This document shows positions 9,569-17,786 of a stretch of DNA of 64,000 nucleotides, piece by piece. Numbering within the stretch: the stretch's first letter is position 1; each line of letters opens with the position of its first letter. The DNA is from Gammaproteobacteria bacterium (GTDB lineage: Bacteria; Pseudomonadota; Gammaproteobacteria; Pseudomonadales; Pseudohongiellaceae): NCBI GenBank assembly GCA_024639905.1, contig JAHEGE010000001.1:1-64000 (forward strand). The letters are read 5' to 3'. The position numbers and the translations under genes are program-made. The notes beneath the pieces were generated by a model. The model was not told where the DNA came from and did no database searches. It worked only from the letters and a program-made list of their open reading frames with translations.

Positions 9569-11097
9569 TACTGCAGCAGATCCTTGCCAGTCATCTCTGC
9601 CGGGACGTCGAGCTCGAGCAATGACAACAGCGTAGGCGCGAGATCGCAGAGCGCACCCTCGCCGTGGAATGTCTTGCCGCTGGCACCCACATACACAAGC
9701 GGCACCGGGCCATTGGTGTGTGAGGTCAGCGGCTGCTGGGTCTCGGCGTCGAGCATCTGCTCAACGTTGCCGTGGTCGGCGGTAATCAGCAGCTCGCCAT
9801 TAACCTCTTCGATCGCCGCAACGATTTTCGCCAAGCAGACATCGAGCGCCTCAACTGCTTTCACCGCCGCCGCGAAGTCGCCGGTGTGCCCCACCATGTC
9901 GCCGTTGGCGTAATTGCAGATAATCGCATCGAAGCGCCGCGAGCGAATCGCCGCGACGAGCTTGTCGGTGACCTCGAACGCCGACATCTCCGGCTTTAGG
10001 TCGTAGGTTTTTACGTCGGGAGAGGCGATCAATTCGCGCTCCTCGCGAGCAAAGGGTTCCTCGCGGCCACCATTAAAGAAGAACGTGACGTGGGCGTATT
10101 TTTCGGTCTCGGCGATGCGTAGCTGGGTCTTGCCTTGGCTGGCGAGCGTTTCGCCTAACACGTTGTGCAGTGCCTCTGGTGGGTAGGCGCAGGGGGCAGC
10201 GATATCGTCCGCGTACTGGGTTAACGTCACAAAGCGTGCGAGCGCTGGCACGCGCTGGCGCGCAAAGCCGTCGAAATCAGCGTGGAGGAAGGCGCGCGTG
10301 AGTTCGCGCGCGCGGTCGGAGCGGAAATTCATAAATACGACGACATCGCCGTCGCTAACAGGGGCTGCGCTCTCGCCTACCACGGTGGGCGCGACGAACT
10401 CGTCGTCTTCGCCACGGGCGTAAGCGGCATCGAGCGCGTCTTCGACGTTGTCGAAGCGGTGTTCGGCGTCGCCTAAGGTAAGCAGGTTATAGGCTGGTTC
10501 GACCCGGTCCCAGCGATTATCGCGGTCCATCGCATAAAAGCGTCCGCACAGCGAGGCGACCCTGCCGCGACCGCTTGCAGCGAGCAGCGTTTGCGCCCGC
10601 TGCAACGACTCGCGTGCGCTACGCGGCGGCGTGTCGCGGCCATCGAGGAAGGCATGCAGATAAATGTGCTCTGCGCCGCGCGCGATCGCGAGTTCGAGTA
10701 GTGCGACGATCTGGTCGTCGTGGCTATGAATGCCGCCGGGTGATAGCAGGCCAAAGACGTGCAGCGCGCCGCCCCCGCTAACGCTCGCATCGACCGCCGC
10801 GGTAAGGGTGGGGTTGGCCGCGAATGTGCCCTCGGCAATGTCTTTGTCGATGCGTGTCAGGTTTTGGTACACCACGCGCCCCGCGCCGAGGTTCATGTGC
10901 CCGACCTCGGAATTGCCCATCTGCCCGTCGGGCAAGCCCACTGCGAGCCCCGAGGTGCGAATAAGCGTGTGCGGCCGATCGCGCCACAGCGCGTCCCAAG
11001 TCGGGCTGTTGGCGGCATGAATGGCGTTGCTGTCGGTGGCTTCTCGATGACCCCATCCGTCGAGGATGAGGAGCAGGGCGGTCTTATTTGCAGTCAT
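9568..11097 (-). CDS. gpmI: 2,3-bisphosphoglycerate-independent phosphoglycerate mutase
   Basis: Glycolytic enzyme interconverting 3- and 2-phosphoglycerate with two Mn ions. An ATG at 11097 gives 509 residues, the usual length, and is preceded by AAGAGC. The open frame runs further upstream to 11232 but that extension is low-complexity and unlike the family. The metal ligand Asp13 (LILDGWG), the phosphoserine Ser63 in [10 protein letters not shown], and the C-terminal [11 protein letters not shown] are all present. It is divergent from the rhodanese-secB genes and overlaps envC by one base, the gpmI-envC-ctp order known from other Gammaproteobacteria. Confidence 0.96.
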   Translation of the reverse strand: MTANKTALLLILDGWGHREATDSNAIHAANSPTWDALWRDRPHTLIRTSGLAVGLPDGQMGNSEVGHMNLGAGRVVYQNLTRIDKDIAEGTFAANPTLTAAVDASVSGGGALHVFGLLSPGGIHSHDDQIVALLELAIARGAEHIYLHAFLDGRDTPPRSARESLQRAQTLLAASGRGRVASLCGRFYAMDRDNRWDRVEPAYNLLTLGDAEHRFDNVEDALDAAYARGEDDEFVAPTVVGESAAPVSDGDVVVFMNFRSDRARELTRAFLHADFDGFARQRVPALARFVTLTQYADDIAAPCAYPPEALHNVLGETLASQGKTQLRIAETEKYAHVTFFFNGGREEPFAREERELIASPDVKTYDLKPEMSAFEVTDKLVAAIRSRRFDAIICNYANGDMVGHTGDFAAAVKAVEALDVCLAKIVAAIEEVNGELLITADHGNVEQMLDAETQQPLTSHTNGPVPLVYVGASGKTFHGEGALCDLAPTLLSLLELDVPAEMTGKDLLQ

Positions 11098-11191
11098 GAT
11101 GAGCTCTTGCTGTAGGGTAGGGCTGCTATTATCCGTGAAAGCGCTGCGCTTCTCTAGCTCTGCGGGCTTAGCAGGCTCGGCAGGCGCGCGC

Positions 11192-11220
11192 TGTTTATGG
11201 GCGAATTCCCCGTGTATACT
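11192..11220 (+). promoter_or_regulatory. Sigma-70 type promoter of the rhodanese-secB genes
   Basis: TGTTTA at 11192-11197, a 17-bp spacer and TATACT at 11215-11220 lie 36 bp before the rhodanese ATG. The predicted transcription start would be near 11227. Confidence 0.5.
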
Positions 11221-11256
11221 TGCGCCCCTCATTCGCCGCTACACATCGGATTACTC

Positions 11257-11673
11257 ATGGCGCAGTTCATTGAATTTCTTGGCAACCACCCCATCTTGGT
11301 AGGGTGCTGGCTCGCGGCCTTCGCCGCGATCCTGTTTTACCACCAGCGCACCGGCACCAAGGGTGTCAGCACCGCGCAAACCGTTGGGCTAATCAACCGC
11401 AGTGACGCCATCGTAGTCGACATTCGCGATAAGAAAGAATTCGACGAAGGCCATATAGTCGATGCGCTAAATATTCCCAACGGCAAGCTCGCCCAGCGTA
11501 TCAGCGAGCTCAACAAGCAAAAAGGCAAGCCTATAATCGTCGCATGCAAACTGGGCCAGCAAGCCGGCGAGGCCGTGAAGGCGCTCGAGGCGGAAGGCCA
11601 TGATCCGGTGTATAAGCTCATCGGTGGTATGACCGAATGGCGCGCGCAGTCGCTACCTGTGGTTACCAAATAG
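11257..11673 (+). CDS. Membrane-anchored rhodanese-like protein (YibN type)
   Basis: Started at ATG 11257 (MAQFIEFLGNHP), the product has 138 residues. An upstream in-frame start at 11197 would precede the likely transcription start. A single membrane segment covers about residues 12-29, and a rhodanese fold follows from about 37 with DIRDKKEFDEGHI and the active-site Cys97 in VACKLGQQAG. The family moves sulfane sulfur, but the substrate of YibN proteins is not settled. It is followed by secB at 44 bp. In enterics and pseudomonads a glutaredoxin gene (grxC) usually separates the two, and it is absent here. Confidence 0.92.
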   Translation: MAQFIEFLGNHPILVGCWLAAFAAILFYHQRTGTKGVSTAQTVGLINRSDAIVVDIRDKKEFDEGHIVDALNIPNGKLAQRISELNKQKGKPIIVACKLGQQAGEAVKALEAEGHDPVYKLIGGMTEWRAQSLPVVTK

Positions 11674-11717
11674 CTCAGATTCTTACTCACGCAATACCGA
11701 AATCAATAGGACTCAAC

Positions 11718-12239
11718 ATGGCAGACAACGATCAACCAACAAGCCCAGACAGCGCGCAGAATGGCGCGGCAGCCGACGAACAGCAGCCCGTAGCCCCACA
11801 GTTCGCGCTCCAGCGTCTCTATCTAAAGGACGCCTCGTTTGAGTCGCCCCGCAGCCCGCTGGTTTTCCAAAGCGAATGGCAGCCCAAGATCAACTTCGAC
11901 ATTAAGACCAAGAGCGAGAAGGTCCAGGAAGGCGTTTACGAGGTCGTTCTGGTGCTCACGGTAGAGGCGCAGCTAGAAGAGAAGCCTGCATTCGTGGTCG
12001 AGGTGCAACAAGCTGGAGTTTTCACGGCGGCGAATTTTGGCGACGAGCAGCTCGAGCAGCTCCTCGCGACAGTGTGCCCCAATATCCTCTTCCCGTATGC
12101 GCGCGAAGTGGTCGACAATCTTGTTGTGAAGGGCAGCTTCCCAGCGCTAATGCTCTCGCCTATCAACTTCGACGCGCTTTACGCGCAGCAGAAGCAGGCG
12201 CAGGCCGAACAGGCAGCCTCTGCCGCTCCGGCCAACTAG
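11718..12239 (+). CDS. secB: Protein-export chaperone SecB
   Basis: Cytosolic tetrameric chaperone that keeps preproteins unfolded and delivers them to SecA. Started at ATG 11718 it has 173 residues with an acidic, disordered N-terminal tail. The core (FALQRLYLKDASFESP, then SVEVQQAG-like and ICPNILFPYARE-like stretches, here VCPNILFPYARE) is clearly SecB. The C-terminal tail is Gln/Ala-rich and lacks the zinc-contact tail of enteric SecB. SecB is largely confined to Proteobacteria. It is followed by a hairpin and the convergent trmL gene. Confidence 0.97.
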   Translation: MADNDQPTSPDSAQNGAAADEQQPVAPQFALQRLYLKDASFESPRSPLVFQSEWQPKINFDIKTKSEKVQEGVYEVVLVLTVEAQLEEKPAFVVEVQQAGVFTAANFGDEQLEQLLATVCPNILFPYAREVVDNLVVKGSFPALMLSPINFDALYAQQKQAQAEQAASAAPAN

Positions 12240-12280
12240 AGCCAGCGATACCGCACTAAGCGAGTCCGCTCGCTCCCTGC

Positions 12281-12302
12281 CAGGGCTCGTCTCCGAGCCC
12301 TG
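12281..12302. terminator. Hairpin between convergent secB and trmL
   Basis: CAGGGCTCG (12281-12289), loop TCTC, CGAGCCCTG (12294-12302) is a perfect 9-bp stem. The following T-run is weak (GTTCTTT), and a smaller stem AGCGAG/CTCGCT sits just before it at 12259-12274. It probably serves both strands. Confidence 0.5.
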
Positions 12303-12309
12303 CAGTTCT

Positions 12310-12771
12310 TTAGCACTCTGCAAAATCCAGCTGCCTCAGCGCCTCATAGGCGACAATCGCGACCGCATTCGACAGATTAAGACTGCGGCTGTTGCTGCGC
12401 ATCGGTATTCGCAACAGGCGATCGACACCCAGTTCGCCGCGGATCGAGTCAGGCAATCCGCGCGTCTCAGGGCCAAAAATAAGGTAGTCCCCCAATTGGA
12501 ATGCGGCCTCGTGGTAGTTCCTGCTACCTTTGGTGCTCAGGCCGTAGAGGCTTGCCTCGCCGGTGGTGGAGAGAAATGCGGTCCAAGACTTATGAAGCGT
12601 TACATTCGCAAGTTCGTGGTAATCCAGCCCTGCACGACGCACTTTTTTTTCGTCAAGATCGAAGCCGATAGGCTCTATTAGGTGTAAATAGCAGCCAGAA
12701 TTTGCAGCTAGGCGAATTATATTCCCCGTATTCGGAGGGATTTCTGGTTCGAACAGCACAATATTTAGCAT
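12310..12771 (-). CDS. trmL: tRNA (cytidine(34)-2'-O)-methyltransferase TrmL
   Basis: SPOUT-class enzyme that 2'-O-methylates the wobble base of tRNA-Leu isoacceptors using S-adenosylmethionine. The 153-residue length equals the family norm. Trefoil-knot motifs are visible: [20 protein letters not shown] near the N-terminus, [11 protein letters not shown], and the C-terminal [18 protein letters not shown]. It converges with secB and is separated from the next gene on its own strand by the pilin-remnant island. The secB-trmL neighbourhood is conserved in related bacteria. Confidence 0.96.
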   Translation of the reverse strand: MLNIVLFEPEIPPNTGNIIRLAANSGCYLHLIEPIGFDLDEKKVRRAGLDYHELANVTLHKSWTAFLSTTGEASLYGLSTKGSRNYHEAAFQLGDYLIFGPETRGLPDSIRGELGVDRLLRIPMRSNSRSLNLSNAVAIVAYEALRQLDFAEC

Positions 12772-13112
12772 CGCAGTCTTTCTCCGGCGGCATCTCTACC
12801 CTAGTTTGTCCTAGCCGCAAACAGACATCCTAATACTGATGAGCCGTGAGTTAGTCAGTTTTTGGCCCGGCGATACTCTAAAGATGAACCCTGCAGCAGA
12901 AGTATAGTTCTTTTTAGATACACATTAGTCGCTACAACGGTCTCAGATCTGCATTTACTGTGATGCGAGCGATGTTGTGGAGCTGTTGAAGGAATGTAAA
13001 TCTGGAGAAATATCTTGGTACTATACGAATGAGCAAACAAGCAGGCGTTAAATAGAAAATGAAGCTGCTGATTAAGTATTCGACTCGAAAATCAGGATTA
13101 GCGAGGATTATG
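12772..13112. other. Gene-poor, AT-richer segment
   Basis: About 340 bp without a supported gene. It is visibly more AT-rich than its surroundings. From about 12933 to 13052 the plus strand holds a 41-codon open stretch with no start (containing ICIYCDASDVVELL and ending TSRR before TAA) that looks like a decayed coding fragment of unknown origin. It precedes the truncated pilin gene. Confidence 0.5.
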
Positions 13113-13382
13113 ATGTCACCAATAGTTGTTGCAGCCAATCAATATCTCAGGAGCCAGGCTGGCCTCACAATAATTGAACTCGTAGCCATTGTCTTAATTC
13201 TGGCTATCTTCACGGCGGTGGCTCTGCCGCGTTTTCTTGATGTGACAGAGGACGCGTCCAACACGTCTATATGTGCTGTATTGGATCGATCAAATACAGT
13301 TAATATCGACAGATCCGGAATCTACGAAGAAATGCTAAGTTTGCGGACTTTCCATCCCAAGCCCAAGTCGCATGGCAGCTAG
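13113..13382 (+). pseudogene. Truncated type IV prepilin-like gene
   Basis: Encodes a type IV pilin N-terminus only. An 18-residue leader ending in Gly is followed by LTIIELVAIVLILAIFTAVA, the class III signal and N-terminal helix, with the +5 Glu present. It continues with LPRFLDVTEDA, as in MSHA-like pilins, then drifts into unrelated sequence and stops after 89-90 residues. ATG 13113 has GAGG six bases upstream; 13110 is an alternative. A full pilin would be 140-170 residues, and there is no C-terminal disulfide region. The segment is AT-richer than neighbours. It is most likely a broken remnant, although a short secreted pseudopilin cannot be excluded. Confidence 0.65.
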
Positions 13383-13388
13383 CTAAGT

Positions 13389-14792
13389 CTAGCTAGATTG
13401 TTCGAGCTCCTTGAGTTTGCGCGTGAGCGTATTACGACCCCAGCCAAGCAGGTCGGCTGCGTCGCGCTTGCGCCCCGCCGTATGTTTGAGAGCAATGTCT
13501 ATCATGGTGCGCTCGAACATCGGCGTGGCATTGTTGAGTATACCCTTATTGCCGAGGCTCAATTCTCGGTCTGCCCAGTTTTGCAGCGCATCGGTCCAGC
13601 TGTCACTTACCGATGTGCTTGGCTGGGCAGCGAATTCAGGCGGTAGGTCGTCGATGTAAATTTCTCGCGTCGAGGCCATCACGGTAATCCACCGACAAAA
13701 ATTCTCGAGCTGGCGCACATTGCCGGGCCAGCTTAAGCCAGTGAGATAGGCCTCCGTCTCGGGTCTCAGCACCTTCGTCTCGGTTCCTAATTCTTTCGCT
13801 GCTGCGGTGAGGAAAAAGTGTGCCAGCCGCGGAATGTCTTCGCGTCTGTCGCTTAGCTTGGGAATGTGGATGCGAATAACGTTTAGGCGGTGGAATAAAT
13901 CCTCGCGAAATAAATGCTGTTCGACGAGTGCTTCGAGGTTCTGGTGTGTCGCCGCAATGATGCGCACGTCGACCTTGATCGAGGTGGTGCCACCCACACG
14001 ATAAAACTCGCCGTCAGATAACACGCGCAGCAAGCGAGTCTGGGTATCTGCTGGCATGTCGCCGATCTCATCGAGGAAGAGTGTGCCGCCGTTCGCCTGT
14101 TCGAAGCGCCCAGTGCGCTGGGTAGTGGCGCCGGTGAATGCGCCTTTCTCGTGCCCGAAGAGTTCAGACTCGATAAGCTCTTTCGGTATTGCCGCCACGT
14201 TAAGCGGCACGAACGTTTGGTCGGCGCGCGGGCTGTGCTGATGCAGTGCATGCGCCACAAGCTCCTTGCCGGTACCTGACTCGCCATTGATCAGCACAGA
14301 AATGTTGGATTGAGAGAGCCTGCCGATGGCGCGGAAGACTTCCTGCATTGCCGGCGCTTCGCCGATAATTTCCTGAGTTTTTTCATCCGGCGCCGGCTCT
14401 TTCGTGCTGTGCGCTTCGCGTGAGTGGGCGAGTGCGCGTAGAGTCATCGCGACCGCTTCGTCTATATCGAAAGGCTTGGGCAGGTATTCGAAAGCCCCGC
14501 GGCTATAGGAAGACACGGCACTGTCGAGGTCCGAGTGTGCGGTCATAATAATAACCGGCAGTTCAGGAAAGCGCGCGTTTACCGTCGAGAGCAGTTCGAG
14601 CCCGCTGATGCCGGGCATACGAATATCGCTTATGATCGCGTCGGGTTGAGCCTGCTCTAAACGGTGAAGCAGATCATCGCCATTGTCGAAGGACTCGGTT
14701 TTTAGGCCGGCCTTGTCGAATGATTTCTCGAGCACCCAACGAATAGAGCGGTCGTCATCTAGAATCCAAACTGAGTCATTGTTTCGTGTCAC
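13389..14792 (-). CDS. ntrC: Nitrogen regulation response regulator NtrC
   Basis: Sigma-54 activator controlling nitrogen-assimilation genes. A GTG at 14792 with AGAGGAT upstream gives 467 residues, the normal length; the frame extends to 14927 but without family similarity. The receiver domain has phospho-acceptor Asp56, the AAA+ domain has Walker A GESGTGKE (170-177) and the sigma-54 contact loop GAFTGA (217-222), and the C-terminus is a Fis-type helix-turn-helix (RKRDAADLLGWGRNTLTRKL). It follows ntrB by 28 bp. NtrC-like palindromes lie before ntrB and before the glutamine synthetase gene. Confidence 0.97.
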   Translation of the reverse strand: MTRNNDSVWILDDDRSIRWVLEKSFDKAGLKTESFDNGDDLLHRLEQAQPDAIISDIRMPGISGLELLSTVNARFPELPVIIMTAHSDLDSAVSSYSRGAFEYLPKPFDIDEAVAMTLRALAHSREAHSTKEPAPDEKTQEIIGEAPAMQEVFRAIGRLSQSNISVLINGESGTGKELVAHALHQHSPRADQTFVPLNVAAIPKELIESELFGHEKGAFTGATTQRTGRFEQANGGTLFLDEIGDMPADTQTRLLRVLSDGEFYRVGGTTSIKVDVRIIAATHQNLEALVEQHLFREDLFHRLNVIRIHIPKLSDRREDIPRLAHFFLTAAAKELGTETKVLRPETEAYLTGLSWPGNVRQLENFCRWITVMASTREIYIDDLPPEFAAQPSTSVSDSWTDALQNWADRELSLGNKGILNNATPMFERTMIDIALKHTAGRKRDAADLLGWGRNTLTRKLKELEQSS

Positions 14793-14820
14793 CTGCGTAT
14801 CCTCTGGTTGGAATGCGGAG

Positions 14821-15891
14821 TCAAGCGAGCGGCAAGACGATCGAGAAGCATGTTGCCCCCGGCCGCGATGTGCACTCGATAAGACCGTGATGCCTGTTAA
14901 TAATGTCGCGCGCGATCGACAGGCCAAGGCCGGTGCCTTCGGCGCGGCCGCTAATCATTGGGTAGAAAAGGGTATCGATAATGTCTTTTGGGATGCCTGG
15001 GCCGTTATCGATGATGCGTATGTTCGCCGCAAGACGATGAAATTTTGTGCTTAGGGTCGCGTTGCGGGTAATGCGTGTGCGCAGGATGATTTTGCCAAGG
15101 GTGTGCTCTACCGAGGGGCTCGCTAGTGCTTGCACGGCATTGCGCACGATGTTGAGCGTCGCTTGGATGAGCTGCTCGGCGTCCGCGGGCAACGGGGGAA
15201 TCGAGGGATCATAGTCGCGCTCGAGGCGAATCGACCCTCCTGCAATCTCCGCCTCGACCAGGGAGTGCACACGCTCTAGCACTTCATGAATATTGGTTGG
15301 CGCAAGTTCGGGCGCTTTGCGCAGTCCCACTAGTCTGTCGACCAAGTTGCGCAGTCGGTCGGCCTCTTCGATGATGATGTTGGTGTAGTCGCCTAGCTCG
15401 CGTTCGGGCAGTTCTGCGGCGAGGAGCTGCGCTGCGCCGCGGATGCCGCCCAAGGGATTCTTGATTTCATGGGCGAGGCCGCGGACGAGTTCTCGCGTGG
15501 TCGAATGCACTGAGTTCAGAGACTCTTCACGATTGATGCGGTAAGCGTGCTCAAGCGAGCTTAGTTCTAGCAGCAGCTGCTTGCCCTGATTGTCCTCGAA
15601 GACGTTGACGGTGTAGTCGATCTCGATCCGCTTTCCATGGCTGAGCATCAGGCGTGCCTCGCGCTTGGTGAAGCTGGTGCTGTTGGCGAGCGCCGCCGAG
15701 ACCTCAGCGAGGTCTTCGTCGGCGCCGATAAGGAGCTGATCTAGGTTACTGCCGAGGGCCTTGCGTCCGCTTATTTCAAAGAGCTGCTCTGCGGCGAGGT
15801 TCATAAACCGGACACACAGCGCCTCATCTAACAGGAGCACGCCTGTCTTCAGGTGGTCGAGTAGCTTTTTGTGAATCTTATCTACAGTCAT
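14821..15891 (-). CDS. glnL: Nitrogen regulation sensor histidine kinase NtrB (GlnL)
   Basis: Cytosolic two-component kinase/phosphatase that, under PII control, sets NtrC phosphorylation. The 356-residue protein has an N-terminal PAS domain (about 8-115), a dimerisation helix with His141 in GLAHEIKNPLGG, and an HATPase domain with NIVRNAVQAL, IDNGPGIP and GTGLGLSIA. No membrane segment is present, as expected. It is transcribed ahead of ntrC. A -24/-12 type promoter and an NtrC-type palindrome lie upstream, separated from the glutamine synthetase gene by a terminator. Confidence 0.97.
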   Translation of the reverse strand: MTVDKIHKKLLDHLKTGVLLLDEALCVRFMNLAAEQLFEISGRKALGSNLDQLLIGADEDLAEVSAALANSTSFTKREARLMLSHGKRIEIDYTVNVFEDNQGKQLLLELSSLEHAYRINREESLNSVHSTTRELVRGLAHEIKNPLGGIRGAAQLLAAELPERELGDYTNIIIEEADRLRNLVDRLVGLRKAPELAPTNIHEVLERVHSLVEAEIAGGSIRLERDYDPSIPPLPADAEQLIQATLNIVRNAVQALASPSVEHTLGKIILRTRITRNATLSTKFHRLAANIRIIDNGPGIPKDIIDTLFYPMISGRAEGTGLGLSIARDIINRHHGLIECTSRPGATCFSIVLPLA

Positions 15892-15932
15892 GGGTCTGCT
15901 TTTGGGGGCTGCGCCTGATGCCCAGTTAACTA

Positions 15933-15948
15933 TGCAATTTCCAAACCA
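15933..15948 (-). promoter_or_regulatory. Candidate sigma-54 promoter of ntrBC
   Basis: On the minus strand the sequence reads TGGTTTGGAAATTGCA. GG and GC are separated by ten bases, and the -12 element TTGCA is perfect; the -24 element lacks the usual CA. Transcription would start near 15922, about 30 nt before ntrB. Confidence 0.5.
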
Positions 15949-16092
15949 CCTTGCTCAGATAGGCGCGTGAAAATTGCGCGACGACTCTTACCTGGGAGCA
16001 CCGTATTCTGTGGCCTGTGCGTGGGGCGCGCGGCAAGCGCAGAGACAAGCGCAGAGAGTGGGCGCGAGAATGTCGCTTCTTGCAACTCAATG

Positions 16093-16109
16093 TGCACTAT
16101 TTTGGTGCA
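16093..16109. promoter_or_regulatory. NtrC-type binding site upstream of ntrBC
   Basis: TGCACTATTTTGGTGCA fits the enhancer pattern TGCACYA-N3-TGGTGCA in all conserved positions. It is centred about 180 bp upstream of the candidate ntrBC start, a suitable place for DNA-looping activation. It also lies next to the terminator of the upstream glutamine synthetase gene. Confidence 0.7.
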
Positions 16110-16125
16110 ACAAACAATCAGGCAT

Positions 16126-16152
16126 AAAAAAGCCCAGCGTGGCTGGGCTTTT
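16126..16152 (-). terminator. Intrinsic terminator after the glutamine synthetase gene
   Basis: On the minus strand GCCCAGC-CAC-GCTGGGC is followed by six T residues. It begins about 50 bp after the synthetase stop codon and separates that gene from ntrBC. Confidence 0.85.
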
Positions 16153-16202
16153 GCGTGGCTCGCGCGGCGGCCTGAAAAAGGCCGTCGGCGATGCGCTCTC
16201 GC

Positions 16203-17216
16203 TTAGGCGAGTGCTTCTTTCGTCGTCTTGATGATCGCAGCAGCAACCTTGTAAGGATCGGCGTTTGACGCAGTGCGTCGATCTTCCAGGCGACCCTTCC
16301 AGCCGTCTTGTACCGTGCCGATTGGGATGCGGATTGAAGCGCCGCGGTCTGACACGCCGTAGCTGTATGAGTCGATGGACTGAGTCTCATGCAGGCCCGT
16401 GAGGCGCTGGTCGTTGTTCGCACCGTAGACGCTCATGTGACGGTCGATGTGCTTACCAAATTCCTCACAGATCTTGGTGAATATGGTCTCGTCACCGAGG
16501 TCGCGCATCGCGCCATTCGAGAAGTTGGCGTGCATGCCAGAGCCGTTCCAGTCGGAATGCTTGCCGAGTGGCTTGGGCTCGTAGTCGATAGCCATGCCGT
16601 AGCTCTCCGCTGTGCGCTCGAGCAGGTAGCGAGCGATCCAGATCTCGTCGCCGGCACGTTGTGCGCCCTTGGCGAAGATTTGGAATTCCCACTGGCCGGG
16701 TGCGACTTCGGCGTTGATGCCTTCGACGTTCAGGCCCGCTTCGAGACAGATGTCCAGATGCTCTTCGATGAGTTCGCGGCCGTAGGCGTTACGCGCGCCA
16801 ACTGAGCAGTAGTAAGGGCCTTGCGGTGCTGGGTAGCCACCCTTAGGGAAGCCGGGGGGCAGCTCGGTCTTGAGGTCCCACAGGAAGTATTCTTGCTCGA
16901 AGCCGAACCAGAAGTCGTCGTCGTTGTCTTCGATGGTCGCACGGCCGTTGGTCGCGTGAGGTGTGCCGTCGGCGTTAAGTACTTCGCACATCACGAGGTA
17001 GCTGCTGGCGCGGTCGGGGTCTGGAAATACTGCAACCGGCTTGAGTAGGCAGTCTGAATCGTCGCCTGTTGCCTGATTGGTCGAGCTGCCATCGAATGAC
17101 CAGATTGGGCATTCTTCAACAGTGCCGCCGAAGTCGTTGCGGACCATAGTCTTGCTGCGCAGGCCCTGCGTAGGCACGCCGCCGTCAAGCCAGATGTATT
17201 CGAGTTTTGATTTCAT
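16203..17216 (-). CDS. glnII: Glutamine synthetase type II (GSII)
   Basis: Makes glutamine from glutamate, ammonia and ATP. From ATG 17216 (MKSKLEYIWLDGG) it has 337 residues, far shorter than the ~470 of GSI. The motifs are those of the eukaryotic-like GSII class: WSFDGSST, FGFEQEYFLWD, NAEVAPGQWEFQ, GSGMHANFS, GVSDRGASIRIP and EDRRTASNADPY. The tyrosine adenylylation loop of GSI is missing, so control by GlnE is not expected. It occupies the glnA position, upstream of ntrBC and divergent from typA. Two NtrC-type palindromes and a -24/-12 promoter lie upstream, so control is probably transcriptional. Confidence 0.95.
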   Translation of the reverse strand: MKSKLEYIWLDGGVPTQGLRSKTMVRNDFGGTVEECPIWSFDGSSTNQATGDDSDCLLKPVAVFPDPDRASSYLVMCEVLNADGTPHATNGRATIEDNDDDFWFGFEQEYFLWDLKTELPPGFPKGGYPAPQGPYYCSVGARNAYGRELIEEHLDICLEAGLNVEGINAEVAPGQWEFQIFAKGAQRAGDEIWIARYLLERTAESYGMAIDYEPKPLGKHSDWNGSGMHANFSNGAMRDLGDETIFTKICEEFGKHIDRHMSVYGANNDQRLTGLHETQSIDSYSYGVSDRGASIRIPIGTVQDGWKGRLEDRRTASNADPYKVAAAIIKTTKEALA

Positions 17217-17364
17217 TGCGTAGGAGTCTCCTAATGACTTTAAAAGCTTGTTCGTGATGCACATTCCTGATGCTCACGTTAACGGTCTTCATGCTAGCCC
17301 CGCGTGGTATGCAGGCAGCACGCAACGCGAGCGAGCGTGGCTCGCTTTGCATGACGTGGAAGGG

Positions 17365-17380
17365 AGCAAAATATATGCCA
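17365..17380 (-). promoter_or_regulatory. Candidate sigma-54 promoter of GSII gene
   Basis: The minus strand reads TGGCATATATTTTGCT. It has TGGCA at -24, TTGCT at -12, and GG-N10-GC spacing. Transcription would start near 17354, leaving a leader of about 140 nt before the ATG. Confidence 0.7.
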
Positions 17381-17532
17381 TTCACCTAGAGACTGCAAAG
17401 GGATGGGGCAAAAAATCTGCAGAGTGCCGCAGAGAGTGCCGCAGAATGGGGCATGGCGGGCGCTAGGCTTGGGCGCTTAGCGCTCGCCGGATAAGCACTA
17501 GGTTAGGTGCGGCGAGGCGGCAGCTGCGCATT

Positions 17533-17549
17533 TGCACTATAATAGTGCA
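17533..17549. promoter_or_regulatory. NtrC-type binding site 1 upstream of GSII gene
   Basis: TGCACTATAATAGTGCA is a perfect 17-bp palindrome fitting the NtrC enhancer pattern. Its centre is about 187 bp upstream of the predicted start. Confidence 0.72.
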
Positions 17550-17563
17550 AATTGACTATGATT

Positions 17564-17580
17564 CGCACTATTATGATGCG
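17564..17580. promoter_or_regulatory. NtrC-type binding site 2 upstream of GSII gene
   Basis: CGCACTATTATGATGCG is a weaker copy of the NtrC pattern with altered outer bases. It is centred 31 bp from site 1, close to three helical turns and almost the same spacing as the two glnA enhancer sites of E. coli, so the two could bind NtrC cooperatively. Confidence 0.6.
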
Positions 17581-17687
17581 TAATTGATCGAGTTCTTCGG
17601 CTAGACTTCAGGGCGCCGGTGGATGGCCGCCGTTTGGTCGCGGCGTAAATAGCGGTTATGGCGCTAATCTTTACTCCAACTCTCGTG

Positions 17688-17693
17688 TATACT
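17688..17693 (+). promoter_or_regulatory. -10 element before typA
   Basis: TATACT stands about 95 bp upstream of the preferred typA start. No good -35 hexamer is seen at 16-18 bp, so the assignment is tentative. The rest of the 17217-17786 region is accounted for by the GSII regulatory sites, and no gene is seen in it. Confidence 0.4.
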
Positions 17694-17786
17694 CGCCGCC
17701 TCGCGCAAGCCTGTGGTGTCTCACTGCCCGCGCTGCGTACGAACCCGAGTGCATTTTCACCCCCTAAACTATGAGTGTCATCCATC

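Noticed and set aside
17418..17445. Repeated GCAGAG(A)GTGCC motif giving GGCAC on the minus strand as a sigma-54 promoter
   Set aside because: The GG-N10-GC spacing fails for both copies; the element at 17365-17380 fits it exactly.
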